Assembly: GCA_964421595.1 (NCBI GenBank)
Contig: CAYQXY010000017.1
Location: 34,665 to 98,664, forward strand
Reading direction: 5' to 3'
DNA: 64,000 bases
From: PXAP01 sp964421595
GTDB taxonomy: Bacteria; Bacteroidota; Bacteroidia; Bacteroidales; PUMT01
Under the pieces are notes generated by a model. That model was not told where the DNA came from. It did no database searches and saw only the letters and a list, made by a program, of their open reading frames with translations. Shown piece by piece: positions 1 to 9,153 of this stretch. The stretch's first letter is position 1. Each line of letters starts with the position of its first letter. Position numbers and translations under genes: made by a program.

Positions 1-45
1 TTTTCGTGGTGTGCCGTGCATGGCAGATATTGCATAATCTTTGTC

Positions 46-714
46 TCAGCAGTTCTCAAGAAATGAAGACGCGATACACATATCAAGGGCAGTAGTGATC
101 TTAATATTTTCAGGGAGTCCCCGGACCAGGTGAATTCTGTGACCGGCCGATTCGACAAGGCTTGCTTCATCAGTAAACCCGGTTTTTTCATTTTGGCTGA
201 AAGCATCAATCAGCTGTTCGGACTGGAAAACCTGTGGGGTCTGTACCAGGCGAAACATTGACCTGTCGGCTGAAATGTTCTTTTCACCTTCCAATTGCCG
301 GATAGATTCTGATAGTTCAACTACAGGGATGGCATTTCCAAGGACTGCTGCCGTATCAAAACATGCTCTGATAAGTGGAATGGTTACCAGAGGTCTTACC
401 CCGTCATGGATTGCTACCAGAGAGCCTGGCTTGATTTTAGCCATTGCATTTTTTACTGTATCATGTCTTGTCTCTCCACCATGAACAAGTTGATGAGAAA
501 TTTCGAATGTGTGTTTTTTACAGAGTTTTTCCCAGTACCTGATGTGCTCTTCCGGGAGAGCGATAATTAATTTCATTTCAGGGTTATAATTATGGAATAC
601 CCTGATAGTCCTCATTAATACCGGATCTCCGTTAAGTAAAAGAAATTGTTTTGGAATTTCTGAATTCATTCTTTTACCTGATCCTCCGGCAACTATTATG
701 GCTATTTGTTCCAA
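46..714 (-). CDS. ispD: 2-C-methyl-D-erythritol 4-phosphate cytidylyltransferase
   Basis: Third enzyme of the MEP isoprenoid pathway: transfers CMP from CTP to methylerythritol phosphate in the cytosol. The 222-residue length is normal. Visible are the N-terminal nucleotide-binding loop IIVAGGSGKRM (residues 6-16) followed by PKQF, the central AIHDGVRPL motif, and QTPQVF with the later FTDEASLVE block, all typical of IspD. The start used here is a TTG just before the first strand; no ATG lies close upstream in frame, so the start is uncertain by a few residues. It is a single gene, and dxs of the same pathway lies about 21 kb away on the same strand. Confidence 0.95.
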   Translation of the reverse strand: MEQIAIIVAGGSGKRMNSEIPKQFLLLNGDPVLMRTIRVFHNYNPEMKLIIALPEEHIRYWEKLCKKHTFEISHQLVHGGETRHDTVKNAMAKIKPGSLVAIHDGVRPLVTIPLIRACFDTAAVLGNAIPVVELSESIRQLEGEKNISADRSMFRLVQTPQVFQSEQLIDAFSQNEKTGFTDEASLVESAGHRIHLVRGLPENIKITTALDMCIASSFLENC

Positions 715-1032
715 TTCGGCAATATTTGGTATTAATTAAACACTCACTTTATAGTATGGTAAAAGCATGGACCCATGCCATTTTGCCCATAGAAAAGTAG
801 TGCTGATTTGCGAAATAAAGTTAACGAAATTTCGTGAGTAATGAAATATCGTAATCCAGCACCAATCATAACATGCTAAATAACAGCATTATAAGATTCG
901 GCACAAATATTGGCTTCCAGGGATTTAATATGTTTTCATAAAAATACTTATAATATTAATTATCCGATGTAACGAAATGGGATGACCATCGTCTTAATTT
1001 CAAGAAGCACGGAACGATAAAAAATTAAAGTC
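715..1032. other. Intergenic spacer, AT-rich
   Basis: Holds the upstream region of ispD (minus strand) and whatever drives the small reading frame that follows. I see no RNA gene, no strong dyad and no complete TTTG-N17-23-TAnnTTTG promoter. Confidence 0.5.
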
Positions 1033-1263
1033 ATGGAAGCACTGGATCAGTTAATTAGGAAAGAAGAGAGGAGGATTGATCATCTGTTACAGCTCCGCAG
1101 TCAACCAGATGCGTATTCCGGTTCTTCGGTCAGTAGTGATAATTCAGATAGTGATGATCATAATTACTGTGATTCACCAAGCAGTGAGGATGTTAATTAT
1201 TGCATTGAAAAGGCATATGAGCAGCTGGCTATATTTAAAATCCGGCGGTATATGGGATTTTAA
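1033..1263 (+). CDS. Small Ser/Asp-rich hypothetical protein, doubtful
   Basis: A 76-residue frame starting with ATG. It has a charged N-terminal helix (LIRKEERRIDHLL), a low-complexity middle rich in Ser, Asp and Asn (about residues 30-50) and a helical C-terminus. No domain is recognised and no signal peptide or membrane segment is seen. Its stop is followed within 20 bases by a strong hairpin pair, which is the only contextual support for it being a transcription unit. It could equally be a chance frame. Confidence 0.3.
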   Translation: MEALDQLIRKEERRIDHLLQLRSQPDAYSGSSVSSDNSDSDDHNYCDSPSSEDVNYCIEKAYEQLAIFKIRRYMGF

Positions 1264-1279
1264 GTTCAGATCAAATGGA

Positions 1280-1331
1280 CATGAAATTTTTTAATCCGAA
1301 ATTACATACAGACGGATGAAAAAATTTCATG
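1280..1331. repeat. Inverted repeat 1, 19-bp arms
   Basis: Arms at 1280-1298 and 1313-1331 match at 18 of 19 positions around a 14-base loop. The arms are AT-rich apart from the CATG and CGGAT ends. It lies immediately after the small frame ending at 1263 and just before a second perfect hairpin. No T-tract follows, so it is not a standard intrinsic terminator. Confidence 0.75.
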
Positions 1332-1348
1332 GGAAAGCGAAGCGGTTC

Positions 1349-1411
1349 CTCCTGTAAGATAAAATTTTGTAATTTTTCTACAAAATTTTATCTTCTTGTT
1401 CTTTACAGGAG
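1349..1411. repeat. Inverted repeat 2, nested hairpin
   Basis: Arms at 1356-1371 and 1379-1394 are a perfect 16-bp inverted repeat with a 7-base loop. An outer pair CTCCTGTAA (1349-1357) and TTACAGGAG (1403-1411) gives a competing 9-bp stem. A 13-bp direct repeat AAATGGACATGAA occurs at 1273-1285 and again at 1412-1424, so the hairpins sit between direct repeats. Confidence 0.75.
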
Positions 1412-1887
1412 AAATGGACATGAATATTCTTTATCTTTAAATACAGATAAAAAGAATTGACTTCGTTGATTACCCATGTTAATTCCAGATCATTTAGAAA
1501 TGTTATGCAAGTCTTCTCCCGTATTGTCAGTCGTGGCATGCACATTCCAAATGCAGGTTCTCCCTGCAGTAATTAGTGGCAACTTAGTTATATGGCGTAG
1601 TGATGCCACATAAAACCATTTGTGCCGTGAGACCCACCAACTAAGCAGCCTTGTGGATTTTTTTGCATTCATATAAATTACTCTTGAATTTTTCAGACAC
1701 TTGCTATCCACTTGCTGGCAACATTCCTGCTTTGCTAATCCACGACTGAAATAGTCAAAATTTCTTTTAAGTGCAGCTCTGCACAAGGGAGATTCATTGT
1801 GCTGATTTTGACGGAATTTATTTATCTTTCGCAAAATTATCATGAACATGTTTCGGGATTGTCCCGAAAAAATGTAAAGCATATATC
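1412..1887. other. Intergenic region upstream of fucI
   Basis: Reading frames here lack any recognisable protein character. The notable site is a perfect 8-bp hairpin TTTCGGGA/TCCCGAAA with a 3-base loop at 1851-1869, ending 18 bases before the fucI ATG. Otherwise I see nothing. Confidence 0.5.
1851..1869 (+). promoter_or_regulatory. Small dyad in the fucI leader, possible operator
   Basis: TTTCGGGA-TTG-TCCCGAAA forms a perfect dyad directly ahead of fucI. The run after it is A-rich on the plus strand and CATG on the minus strand, so it is not a terminator in either direction. Its position suits an operator or a translation-modulating hairpin, but no cognate regulator gene is next to it. Confidence 0.35.
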
Positions 1888-3678
1888 ATGGAAACCAATA
1901 GTAAAAGGATAATTGGCCGCAGGCCAAAAGTCGGTATCAGGCCAACTATAGATGGCCGGCGCCGCGGAGTGCGCGAGTCTCTTGAAGACCAGACCATGAA
2001 CATGGCAAAACGAGCTGCTGCCTTAATAGAATCAAACTTGCGGCATGCAGACGGGAGCAGAGTTGAATGTGTTATTGCCGATTCATGTATTGGTGGTGTT
2101 GCCGAAGCTGCGGCATGTGCTGACAAATTTGCCCGTGAGGGAGTAGGGGTATCGCTCACCGTTACGCCATGCTGGTGTTATGGTAGTGAAACCATGGATA
2201 TGGATCCTCATATGCCCAAGGCGGTATGGGGCTTCAACGGTACCGAGCGGCCCGGGGCGGTGTACCTGGCAGCGGTTCTCGCTGCCCATAACCAAATGGG
2301 CCTTCCCGCTTTCGGCATTTACGGCCGGGATGTGCAGGACAGCAATGATGAAACAATCCCTTCCGATGTTCAGGAAAAGCTCTTGCGATTTGTTAAGGCT
2401 GGAATTGCTGTCGCAACCATGCGTGGAACTTCATATCTCTCGATGGGGTCGGTTTCCATGGGTATTGCAGGATCGATTGTTGATGCCGGCTTTTTCAGGA
2501 AATATCTCGGTATGCGGTGTGAGTATGTTGATATGTCTGAATTTACACGCCGTGTAAATGAGAATATTTATGATGCTGATGAATACAAAAAAGCCCTCAA
2601 GTGGGTAAAGGAGAATTGCATTGAAGGTAAAGATGAAAATCCTCCCGATCTGCAAAAATCCAGGGAACAAAAAGACAGGGAATGGGAATATGTTGTTAAG
2701 ATGGCACTCATTGCCCGAGATCTTATGGCTGGCAATCCCGAACTCGCCAAAGCCGGATTTGAGGAAGAGGCACTTGGCCATAATGCGCTTGTTTCGGGAT
2801 TCCAGGGACAAAGGCAGTGGACAGACCATTTCCCTAATGGTGATTTTATGGAGGCAATTCTCTGTTCATCGTTCGACTGGAACGGGATCAGGCAGCCATA
2901 CATGGTGGCTACCGAAAATGACAGCCTGAATGGTGTTGCTATGTTGTTCGGCCATCTACTTACAGGATCGGCCCAGGTTTTCTCTGATGTAAGGACATTC
3001 TGGAGTCCGGAGGCTGTTAAGAGAGTAACCGGCCATACCCTGGAGGGAAAATCATCAAATGGGTTCATACACCTTATCAATTCCGGGCCTTCTGCTCTGG
3101 ACGGTACCGGACAGCAAAGCATAAATGGAAAACCGGCAATCAAACAATGGTGGGATATAACGGAAAAGGAGGCTGACCTCTGTCTTAAGAACACCAGCTG
3201 GGGGCCTGCATCAACTGAATATTTCCGTGGGGGCGGTTTTTCATCAACTTTTTTAACAAGGGGTGAAATGCCTGTTACACTTACGAGGATTAATATTGTG
3301 GCCGGACTGGGACCCGTTCTTCAGCTTGCTGAAGGATACACGATAGGATTACCCGACAAGGTTCACAGTTTACTTAATCAAAGGACAAACCCGACATGGC
3401 CGACAACATGGTTTGTGCCAAACCTGACTGGTAAAGGACCATTTGCCGATGTTTATTCTGTCATGGCCAACTGGGGTGCAAATCACGGGTCATTTTCATA
3501 TGGACATATTGGAGCCGATATTATTACCCTGGCCTCCATGTTAAGGATACCTGTAAGCATGCACAATGTTCCCGAGGGCACTATTTACCGTCCTGCTTCA
3601 TGGTCTGCCTTTGGTATGGATCCGGAAGGGGCTGACTTCAGGGCGTGCAGCAGCTATGGGCCACTTTATGGCAAGTAA
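1888..3678 (+). CDS. fucI: L-fucose isomerase
   Basis: Converts L-fucose to L-fuculose in the cytosol, the first step of fucose catabolism; the family is Mn-dependent and hexameric. The 596 residues match the family length. By alignment of landmarks with the E. coli enzyme, the catalytic/metal residues fall at Glu343 (ATENDSLN), Asp367 (FSDVRTFW) and His533 (WGANHG), all present. The C-terminal SMHNVPEGTIYRP block is also typical. It is followed after 49 bases by fucP in the same direction, so the two are likely co-transcribed. The fuculose-1-phosphate aldolase is not in this window. Confidence 0.97.
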   Translation: METNSKRIIGRRPKVGIRPTIDGRRRGVRESLEDQTMNMAKRAAALIESNLRHADGSRVECVIADSCIGGVAEAAACADKFAREGVGVSLTVTPCWCYGSETMDMDPHMPKAVWGFNGTERPGAVYLAAVLAAHNQMGLPAFGIYGRDVQDSNDETIPSDVQEKLLRFVKAGIAVATMRGTSYLSMGSVSMGIAGSIVDAGFFRKYLGMRCEYVDMSEFTRRVNENIYDADEYKKALKWVKENCIEGKDENPPDLQKSREQKDREWEYVVKMALIARDLMAGNPELAKAGFEEEALGHNALVSGFQGQRQWTDHFPNGDFMEAILCSSFDWNGIRQPYMVATENDSLNGVAMLFGHLLTGSAQVFSDVRTFWSPEAVKRVTGHTLEGKSSNGFIHLINSGPSALDGTGQQSINGKPAIKQWWDITEKEADLCLKNTSWGPASTEYFRGGGFSSTFLTRGEMPVTLTRINIVAGLGPVLQLAEGYTIGLPDKVHSLLNQRTNPTWPTTWFVPNLTGKGPFADVYSVMANWGANHGSFSYGHIGADIITLASMLRIPVSMHNVPEGTIYRPASWSAFGMDPEGADFRACSSYGPLYGK

Positions 3679-3727
3679 TTTAAAGGTATTCAGCAGTGAG
3701 TATTAATATCCCTAATTCAAGCGCTTT

Positions 3728-4993
3728 ATGAGAAAGGCAACTCCACTTATCCCTTTTATCCTGGTTACTTCACTTTTTTTCATGTGGGGCCTGGCAAATA
3801 ATATGACAGATACCCTCCTTGCGGCATTCAAGAGGATTCTTAGTATGTCTGATTTTCAGACATCCTGGATACAGATTGCTTTTTATGGCTCATACTTCTG
3901 CCTGGCCCTGCCGGCAGCAATTTTCATAAAAAGATTTACTTACAAAGCCGGGATATTAGTCGGGCTGGGAATGTTTATTGCCGGAGGTCTCCTTTTCTAT
4001 CCTGCCAGCATAACAATGAGCTATGGACATTTTCTTGGGGCGCTTTTTATACTGGCGGGTGGTTTATCGGTTCTGGAGACAACTGCCAACCCTTATATTA
4101 TTGCAATGGGACCGGAAGAGACCGGAACCCGGAGACTGAATTTTGCCCAGTCCTTCAATCCTATCGGGTCAATTACCGGTGTAGTAATAAGCAAATTTTT
4201 TATTCTGTCACATCTAAACCAGGCTACTGCGGCCGAAAGAGCACTAATGACCGATCAGGACCTTACTTTAATGCGTTCACAGGAGCTGACAGCAATGATG
4301 GGGCCATATGTGGGTGTAGCATTGTTTCTTTTTCTGATATGGCTTGTAATTGCTTTATCTAAAATGCCAAAAGCCTCCGATACTTCATCTACTGTCGATC
4401 TGAAAGCCAGTATAAGCAGACTAATGAAAAATTCACGGTACACCAGCGGAGTCATAGCCCAGTTTTTTTATGTTGGTGCACAGATTGGCGTCTGGTCATT
4501 CACTATCAGGCTGGTCATGCTGGAGCTTGGCACAAATGAGGAGCAATCGTCAACCTGGTATATAATTGCACTTGTAGTATTTACTGTACTTCGTTTTGTT
4601 TTTACCGGGCTGATGAAGTATTTCAGTCCCCGGCAACTACTAAGCTTTTCGGCAGTTCTGGCAATTGTATGCACGACAGGTGTTATTTTTCTTAGCGGTT
4701 ATCCAGCTGTAATAAGCCTTGTAGCAATTTCTGCCTGTATGTCACTTATGTTCCCAACAATATATGGAATCTCAGTTCATGGTCTCGGACAGGATACCAA
4801 GATAGGAGCAAGCGGACTAATCATGGCTATTCTGGGTGGGGCAGTGCTTACAGCCCTGCAGGGACAGATTTCAGATATTACCGGAAGCATCAAAATGGCC
4901 TACCTTGTACCGCTGTTTTGTTTTGTATTGATTGCTGTTTATGGTTACTTCGGGTCATTCAACATCTTCAGGAGGGAGCCGGTTAAGGTTTAG
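3728..4993 (+). CDS. fucP: L-fucose:H+ symporter, MFS
   Basis: Inner-membrane major-facilitator permease of 421 residues with about 12 hydrophobic segments. The family signature ETTANPYI occurs at residues 117-124. Asp28 and Glu117 correspond, with a constant offset of 18, to the E. coli FucP residues Asp46 and Glu135 involved in proton coupling and sugar binding. Its place after fucI supports fucose as the substrate, although related members carry glucose or galactose. Confidence 0.93.
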   Translation: MRKATPLIPFILVTSLFFMWGLANNMTDTLLAAFKRILSMSDFQTSWIQIAFYGSYFCLALPAAIFIKRFTYKAGILVGLGMFIAGGLLFYPASITMSYGHFLGALFILAGGLSVLETTANPYIIAMGPEETGTRRLNFAQSFNPIGSITGVVISKFFILSHLNQATAAERALMTDQDLTLMRSQELTAMMGPYVGVALFLFLIWLVIALSKMPKASDTSSTVDLKASISRLMKNSRYTSGVIAQFFYVGAQIGVWSFTIRLVMLELGTNEEQSSTWYIIALVVFTVLRFVFTGLMKYFSPRQLLSFSAVLAIVCTTGVIFLSGYPAVISLVAISACMSLMFPTIYGISVHGLGQDTKIGASGLIMAILGGAVLTALQGQISDITGSIKMAYLVPLFCFVLIAVYGYFGSFNIFRREPVKV

Positions 4994-5084
4994 TTTAATC
5001 CAAATACCCGCTTCAGAGGGCGTCGCCAATCTCTGGCGGGAGTCTGTCCGAAGGCATATGCGCTAAAAAAATTAGCGGTGCGCA

Positions 5085-5114
5085 GCAAAAATCGGGCTTG
5101 AAGCCATCTCCTCC
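5085..5114 (+). repeat. Dispersed 30-bp intergenic motif, copy 1
   Basis: Begins GCAAAAATCGGG and ends CTCCTCC. A copy matching at about 25 of 30 positions lies on the minus strand at 34402-34431, and a shorter copy at 37655-37677 on the plus strand. All three are in spacers. Confidence 0.5.
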
Positions 5115-5199
5115 GGGGGTGGATGTCCCTGGGCGTAGCATACCACGGCGGGGCCCTGGATTAATTCAGGTTACCAGCATTTTAGAAATAGTCAATAGT

Positions 5200-5221
5200 A
5201 TCCGGCCGGGCCCGGATTTTT
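5200..5221 (+). terminator. Probable intrinsic terminator after fucP
   Basis: ATCCGG (5200-5205) and CCGGAT (5212-5217) form a GC-rich stem closed by a 6-base loop and followed by a run of five T. It lies about 200 bases after fucP, between convergent genes. On the minus strand no T-run follows. Confidence 0.5.
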
Positions 5222-5255
5222 CGGATGCATTCCAAGTGAGAAGCCTGGGCTTGGT

Positions 5256-6740
5256 TTATTTACATTTAAGGACCTTAAGGAATTCCCGGTAGGCAGTATC
5301 CCATTTACCGGTTTCCTGCGGATAGTAGTATTTAAGTTCGAAGGAGTGTTTCACAATTAACCTTATCTCTTCAAGGGAGCCAACCTGTCCGTAAGCCATA
5401 GCCTGCATAAGTAAATTCCCGGCTGCAGTGCCTTCGGCTGGCCCGGTGATTACATTTTTTCCGGTTGCATTAGCAGTAAACTGGCATAATAATTCATTAC
5501 GTGTACCTCCTCCAATTATATGAATGGTGTTAATCGTTTTACCGCTCACTTCTGAAAGTTGTTCAAGTACATGCCTGTATTTCAGGGCAAGGCTTTCAAG
5601 GATAGTCCTCGCATATTCACCCTCATCCTTTGGATTTTTCATGGAATTCATCCTGCAAAATTCATCTATGGCAGCCGGCATATCCGGGGGGTTGAAAAAT
5701 CCTTCATGGTCTGGATCAATAAATGTCCTGAACTGACCTGCCCGACTTGCTTTTTCTATTAATTCAGGATAGGTGAACTTTTTGCCGCACCCATCCCATT
5801 GCCTCTGGCATTGCTGAAGCAGCCACAGTCCCATGATATTTTTCAGAAAACGGAACCTACCTTCCGCTCCTCCTTCGTTTGAAAAATTGTATTCAAGAGT
5901 TTTCGCGTTAACAAGGGGAGCCTCAAGCTCGAGCCCCATCAGGGACCAGGTGCCTGAACTTATATATGCCCAATCCTGACCATCGGCAGGAACTGCGACT
6001 ATTGCCGATCCGGTATCGTGGGAACATACGGACGTAATACCCGCCTGTTTCAGTCCGGTCTCCCTGCAAATATCATCTTTAAGCTGACCCATTACCTTGC
6101 CGGGCTCGATTATTTCATTCATCATGGAGGGTGAAAGCCCTACCGAATCAAGCAGTTCACTATCCCATGCAGCCTTAAATGGATTGTAAAGTTGAGAAGT
6201 GGTTGCAAAACTGAATTCTGTCTTTTTTTCACCCGACAGAAGGAAATTCAGCAGATCAGGAATGAACATAAGCCTTTTTGCCTGGTCAAGAGCCCTGTCT
6301 TTATTGAGGTTCATAGCATGCAGGTGGTAAAGGCTGTTGAAAGGCTGCATTGAAATTCCCGTTAGTGAATATATTTTTTCCGGGGGCATTTTTTTATGGA
6401 AGTCTGACATTGCTTCAACCACTTGCAAATCCCTGTAGGCATAAGGAATTCTGACTATCGTATCGTCTTCTGCCAGGAATCCGAAATCGACTCCCCAGGT
6501 ATCAACCGCAATGGATTTTGGAAAGAGGTTTTCTTTACGCGTACACAGACAGATTGCCTTGATCATCTCTTCGTAGAACCTGTAAATGTTCCAGTAGAAA
6601 TGATTATTCAAAGAGAGCATTCCTGTTTTGAACCTGTAAATCTCTTTTAATGACAGTTTTGAATCTTCAAGTATTCCGCAGACTGCCCTGCTGCTTTCGG
6701 CTCCAAAATCAAAAGCCAGGTAGTTGTTATTATCAGGCAT
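5256..6740 (-). CDS. rhaB: FGGY sugar kinase, rhamnulokinase-like
   Basis: ATP-dependent kinase of the FGGY family, 494 residues. Seen are the N-terminal ATPase loop AFDFGAESSRA (residues 9-19), DTWGVDFGFL (80-89), the catalytic-base segment SHDTGSAIVAVP with Asp242, SSGTWSLMG (261-269) and the C-terminal GGGTRNELL adenosine motif. These motifs are closest to L-rhamnulose kinase, but Bacteroidota fuculose kinases look similar. It converges on fucI-fucP with no rhamnose isomerase or aldolase nearby, so L-fuculose is a plausible real substrate. The family is secure; the sugar is not. Confidence 0.85.
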   Translation of the reverse strand: MPDNNNYLAFDFGAESSRAVCGILEDSKLSLKEIYRFKTGMLSLNNHFYWNIYRFYEEMIKAICLCTRKENLFPKSIAVDTWGVDFGFLAEDDTIVRIPYAYRDLQVVEAMSDFHKKMPPEKIYSLTGISMQPFNSLYHLHAMNLNKDRALDQAKRLMFIPDLLNFLLSGEKKTEFSFATTSQLYNPFKAAWDSELLDSVGLSPSMMNEIIEPGKVMGQLKDDICRETGLKQAGITSVCSHDTGSAIVAVPADGQDWAYISSGTWSLMGLELEAPLVNAKTLEYNFSNEGGAEGRFRFLKNIMGLWLLQQCQRQWDGCGKKFTYPELIEKASRAGQFRTFIDPDHEGFFNPPDMPAAIDEFCRMNSMKNPKDEGEYARTILESLALKYRHVLEQLSEVSGKTINTIHIIGGGTRNELLCQFTANATGKNVITGPAEGTAAGNLLMQAMAYGQVGSLEEIRLIVKHSFELKYYYPQETGKWDTAYREFLKVLKCK

Positions 6741-7055
6741 AATCCTTTGTTAATGTATCTTCTCGTAACCAGGTAACTCGCCGAAGAAAAGCGCGAATTG
6801 AAATTCTGCTCTAAAATACAATTTTTTATTATATTCAATAAAACCATGAGATTACCACTCGTGGTTCGATATTACGATGAGATGATATTTGTGTATAATT
6901 TCAGTTAAAAAAATCATGTCCATTTATCCCCTGCCGGACCTGTATTGCAGGCAAGGAACAACAAAAATATATAATAAATATATTTCACTTCAGGGCAAAA
7001 AAGGAGCCATTTGTATATTACAAATGGCTCAGGCTGTTAATGGTTGGGTTGGTAA
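6741..7055. other. Spacer between kinase and acyl-CoA ligase
   Basis: Contains the upstream region of the kinase and the downstream terminator of the acyl-CoA ligase. No protein-like frame or RNA gene is seen. Confidence 0.5.
6996..7030 (-). terminator. Intrinsic terminator of the acyl-CoA ligase gene
   Basis: A perfect 12-bp stem, GAGCCATTTGTA (7004-7015) with TACAAATGGCTC (7019-7030), has a 3-base loop. Read on the minus strand it is followed by CC and a run of six T. It sits 26 bases past the stop of the minus-strand gene. Confidence 0.85.
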
Positions 7056-8711
7056 TTATTCTTCTTCAGCGTAAAGGAACCTTTTTATATTCTTTTTTGG
7101 GGTCTTTTCAAATTCTTCAGGGTAGATCCGTATCCTGGAAAGATTCATGTATACAGGCAATTCCTTATTCAGGTTTTTACGATGGTTTTCCATTATTGCC
7201 TCAAGCTGCACTTCCTGCACGCCATCATTTTTTGCAGTCTCATTATCAGGATAAACAAGTGCCACAAGACGGCCCTTATTCTCAATGACAACTGACTCGA
7301 GTATATAATTCATGTTGTTAAGCTTTGCTTCAATCTCTTCAGGATAAATGTTTTGTCCAGAGGGACCGAGAAGCATACTTTTACTGCGGCCTTTGATAAA
7401 AATAAAATTTTCACTGTCAATAACCCCCAGATCGCCGGTGTGCAACCAGCCATCGTTATCAATTACATCATTTGTTGCTTTTTCATTCTTGTAATATCCC
7501 AACATTACATTTTCGCCTCTTACCAAAATTTCACCAACTTCATTGTACGGATCGGAGGAATCAATTTTAACTTCCATATTATCCACCAGCCTGCCTGCTG
7601 AACCGAGTTTGGTTTTATCCCAGCCCGCATAACTGATAAGCGGACCGCATTCAGTCATTCCATAGCCGATTGAAAAAGGAAATTTTATTTTATTTAAAAA
7701 CAGCTCAACGTCTTTGCTCAGGGCGGCTCCCCCGATTACGATTTCATGGAAATTTCCTCCAAAAACATCGATCAGCTTACTTCTTATTTTATTATATATT
7801 ACCTTATTAATACCGGGAACATTTAACAGAAATTTCATCGAAGGCTTTTCAAGCACCGGAAGCAACTGTTTCTTATAGATCTTTTCCATAATAAGGGGCA
7901 CTGCAAGTACAAGTCTTGGCCTGATCTCCTTGAAGGCGCCAAGAATGACCTGTGGCGAAGGGGTTCTGGTAAGGAAGGTTATGTGGCATCCAAGTGTAAA
8001 AGGAAACAGAAATTCAAATGCACAGCCATAAGCATGAGCCAATGGGAGAAAGGAAACGATAGCATCACCTGGCTTCAGAGGCATGTTATTGTGAGCATAA
8101 ACCAGATTGGCAATCAGATTATTATGCGACAGCATCACGCCCTTTGAAAATCCCGTTGTGCCGGATGTGTAACTTATCACAGCAAGATCCTTATTCGGGA
8201 CTTCCGCAAAACTGAAGTTGGCCGGAGAAAGGCCGTCCGGGTATTTTGATGCAAACAGATCATCAGTCTTACTTAAATTCTCTTTAACCGTTTCATCCCC
8301 TCTTAATAAAGTAAAATTGGTTATTGAAAAAATGGCCTTAATGTTTGCCATCTCCTTTTCCTTAAGCGTTTCAAGTATGTTTTCCGATACAAATAGTATC
8401 CTGGAGTCAGAGTGATTTACAATATGATGTACATCAATTGGTTTAAAATCAGGAAGAATCGGAACAATCACTGCGCCATATGAAATTGTGGCAAGGTAGA
8501 CCATTGTCCAGTGGGCAGAATTTTTTCCCAAAAGGGCTACCTTATCTCCCCTTTCGATACCGCCCTGCTTAAAAGCAAGATGAATCCTGGCAATCCTGAC
8601 TGCAACATCGGAATAAGTGTAGCTATCCCCTTTATAGTCAGAAAATGCACTTGTGTCCCAGTTGTTTTTAATGCTGCTTTCAATAAATTGAATAAAATTC
8701 TCCTTTATCAT
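7056..8711 (-). CDS. Long-chain fatty acid--CoA ligase, AMP-binding
   Basis: Adenylate-forming enzyme that activates a carboxylic acid, probably a fatty acid, to its CoA thioester. In 551 residues it shows the P-loop-like motif ISYTSGTTGFSKG (179-191), the A5 motif YGMTECGPL, the A7 motif WLHTGDLG, the hinge GRSKSMLLGPSGQNIYPEEIE and a C-terminal lysine segment KTPKKNIKRF. No signal peptide is present; such enzymes are usually peripheral on the inner membrane. It is a single gene with its own terminator, divergent from the stress protein. Substrate chain length cannot be read from the sequence. Confidence 0.88.
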   Translation of the reverse strand: MIKENFIQFIESSIKNNWDTSAFSDYKGDSYTYSDVAVRIARIHLAFKQGGIERGDKVALLGKNSAHWTMVYLATISYGAVIVPILPDFKPIDVHHIVNHSDSRILFVSENILETLKEKEMANIKAIFSITNFTLLRGDETVKENLSKTDDLFASKYPDGLSPANFSFAEVPNKDLAVISYTSGTTGFSKGVMLSHNNLIANLVYAHNNMPLKPGDAIVSFLPLAHAYGCAFEFLFPFTLGCHITFLTRTPSPQVILGAFKEIRPRLVLAVPLIMEKIYKKQLLPVLEKPSMKFLLNVPGINKVIYNKIRSKLIDVFGGNFHEIVIGGAALSKDVELFLNKIKFPFSIGYGMTECGPLISYAGWDKTKLGSAGRLVDNMEVKIDSSDPYNEVGEILVRGENVMLGYYKNEKATNDVIDNDGWLHTGDLGVIDSENFIFIKGRSKSMLLGPSGQNIYPEEIEAKLNNMNYILESVVIENKGRLVALVYPDNETAKNDGVQEVQLEAIMENHRKNLNKELPVYMNLSRIRIYPEEFEKTPKKNIKRFLYAEEE

Positions 8712-9153
8712 ATTTTATGGGTGGTTGGTTTAACGGTAAATGTAAAAAAAAACATACAATAAAAATAAGCCTTGCAATAAAAAGAGTGTCAGTAGTCCTC
8801 CAGTACATGTTTTTACTGGCTTATTTTATTCGAATTATAAATTGTATTTAATATCATTTTAAGAAATATCTATTCACGATCATTTGTCGCCGTATCACAT
8901 ATTTATTATTCCTTTCTAATTATGGCCCCGGCATGTTCATACCTCTCCTGGTGATGGATCATATCCATTATGATACAATGAATAGGATTAGGGTGATTTA
9001 CATATTAGTTACAGGAAATTTTAAATATATCACGTAATCATCAATTCGAAAAAAAATAGTTAAATTGCCGGTGAAAGTGATATTGGTTCCGATCACAAAA
9101 GTTAAAATTAATTATTTTTATAGCTCTTTCCTAACCGGTAAAAACTAATCACC
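8712..9153. other. Divergent promoter region
   Basis: An AT-rich spacer between two divergent genes, so it must hold both promoters. I cannot assign a convincing -33/-7 pair for either. No RNA gene or repeat is seen. Confidence 0.5.

Noticed and set aside
1490..1882. 130-residue minus-strand frame upstream of fucI
   Set aside because: Composition is irregular and Cys/His/Trp-rich with no domain; it overlaps the fucI leader hairpin and looks like a chance frame.
6889..7074. 61-residue frame in the spacer before the acyl-CoA ligase terminator
   Set aside because: It runs through the terminator stem, so it is not a gene.
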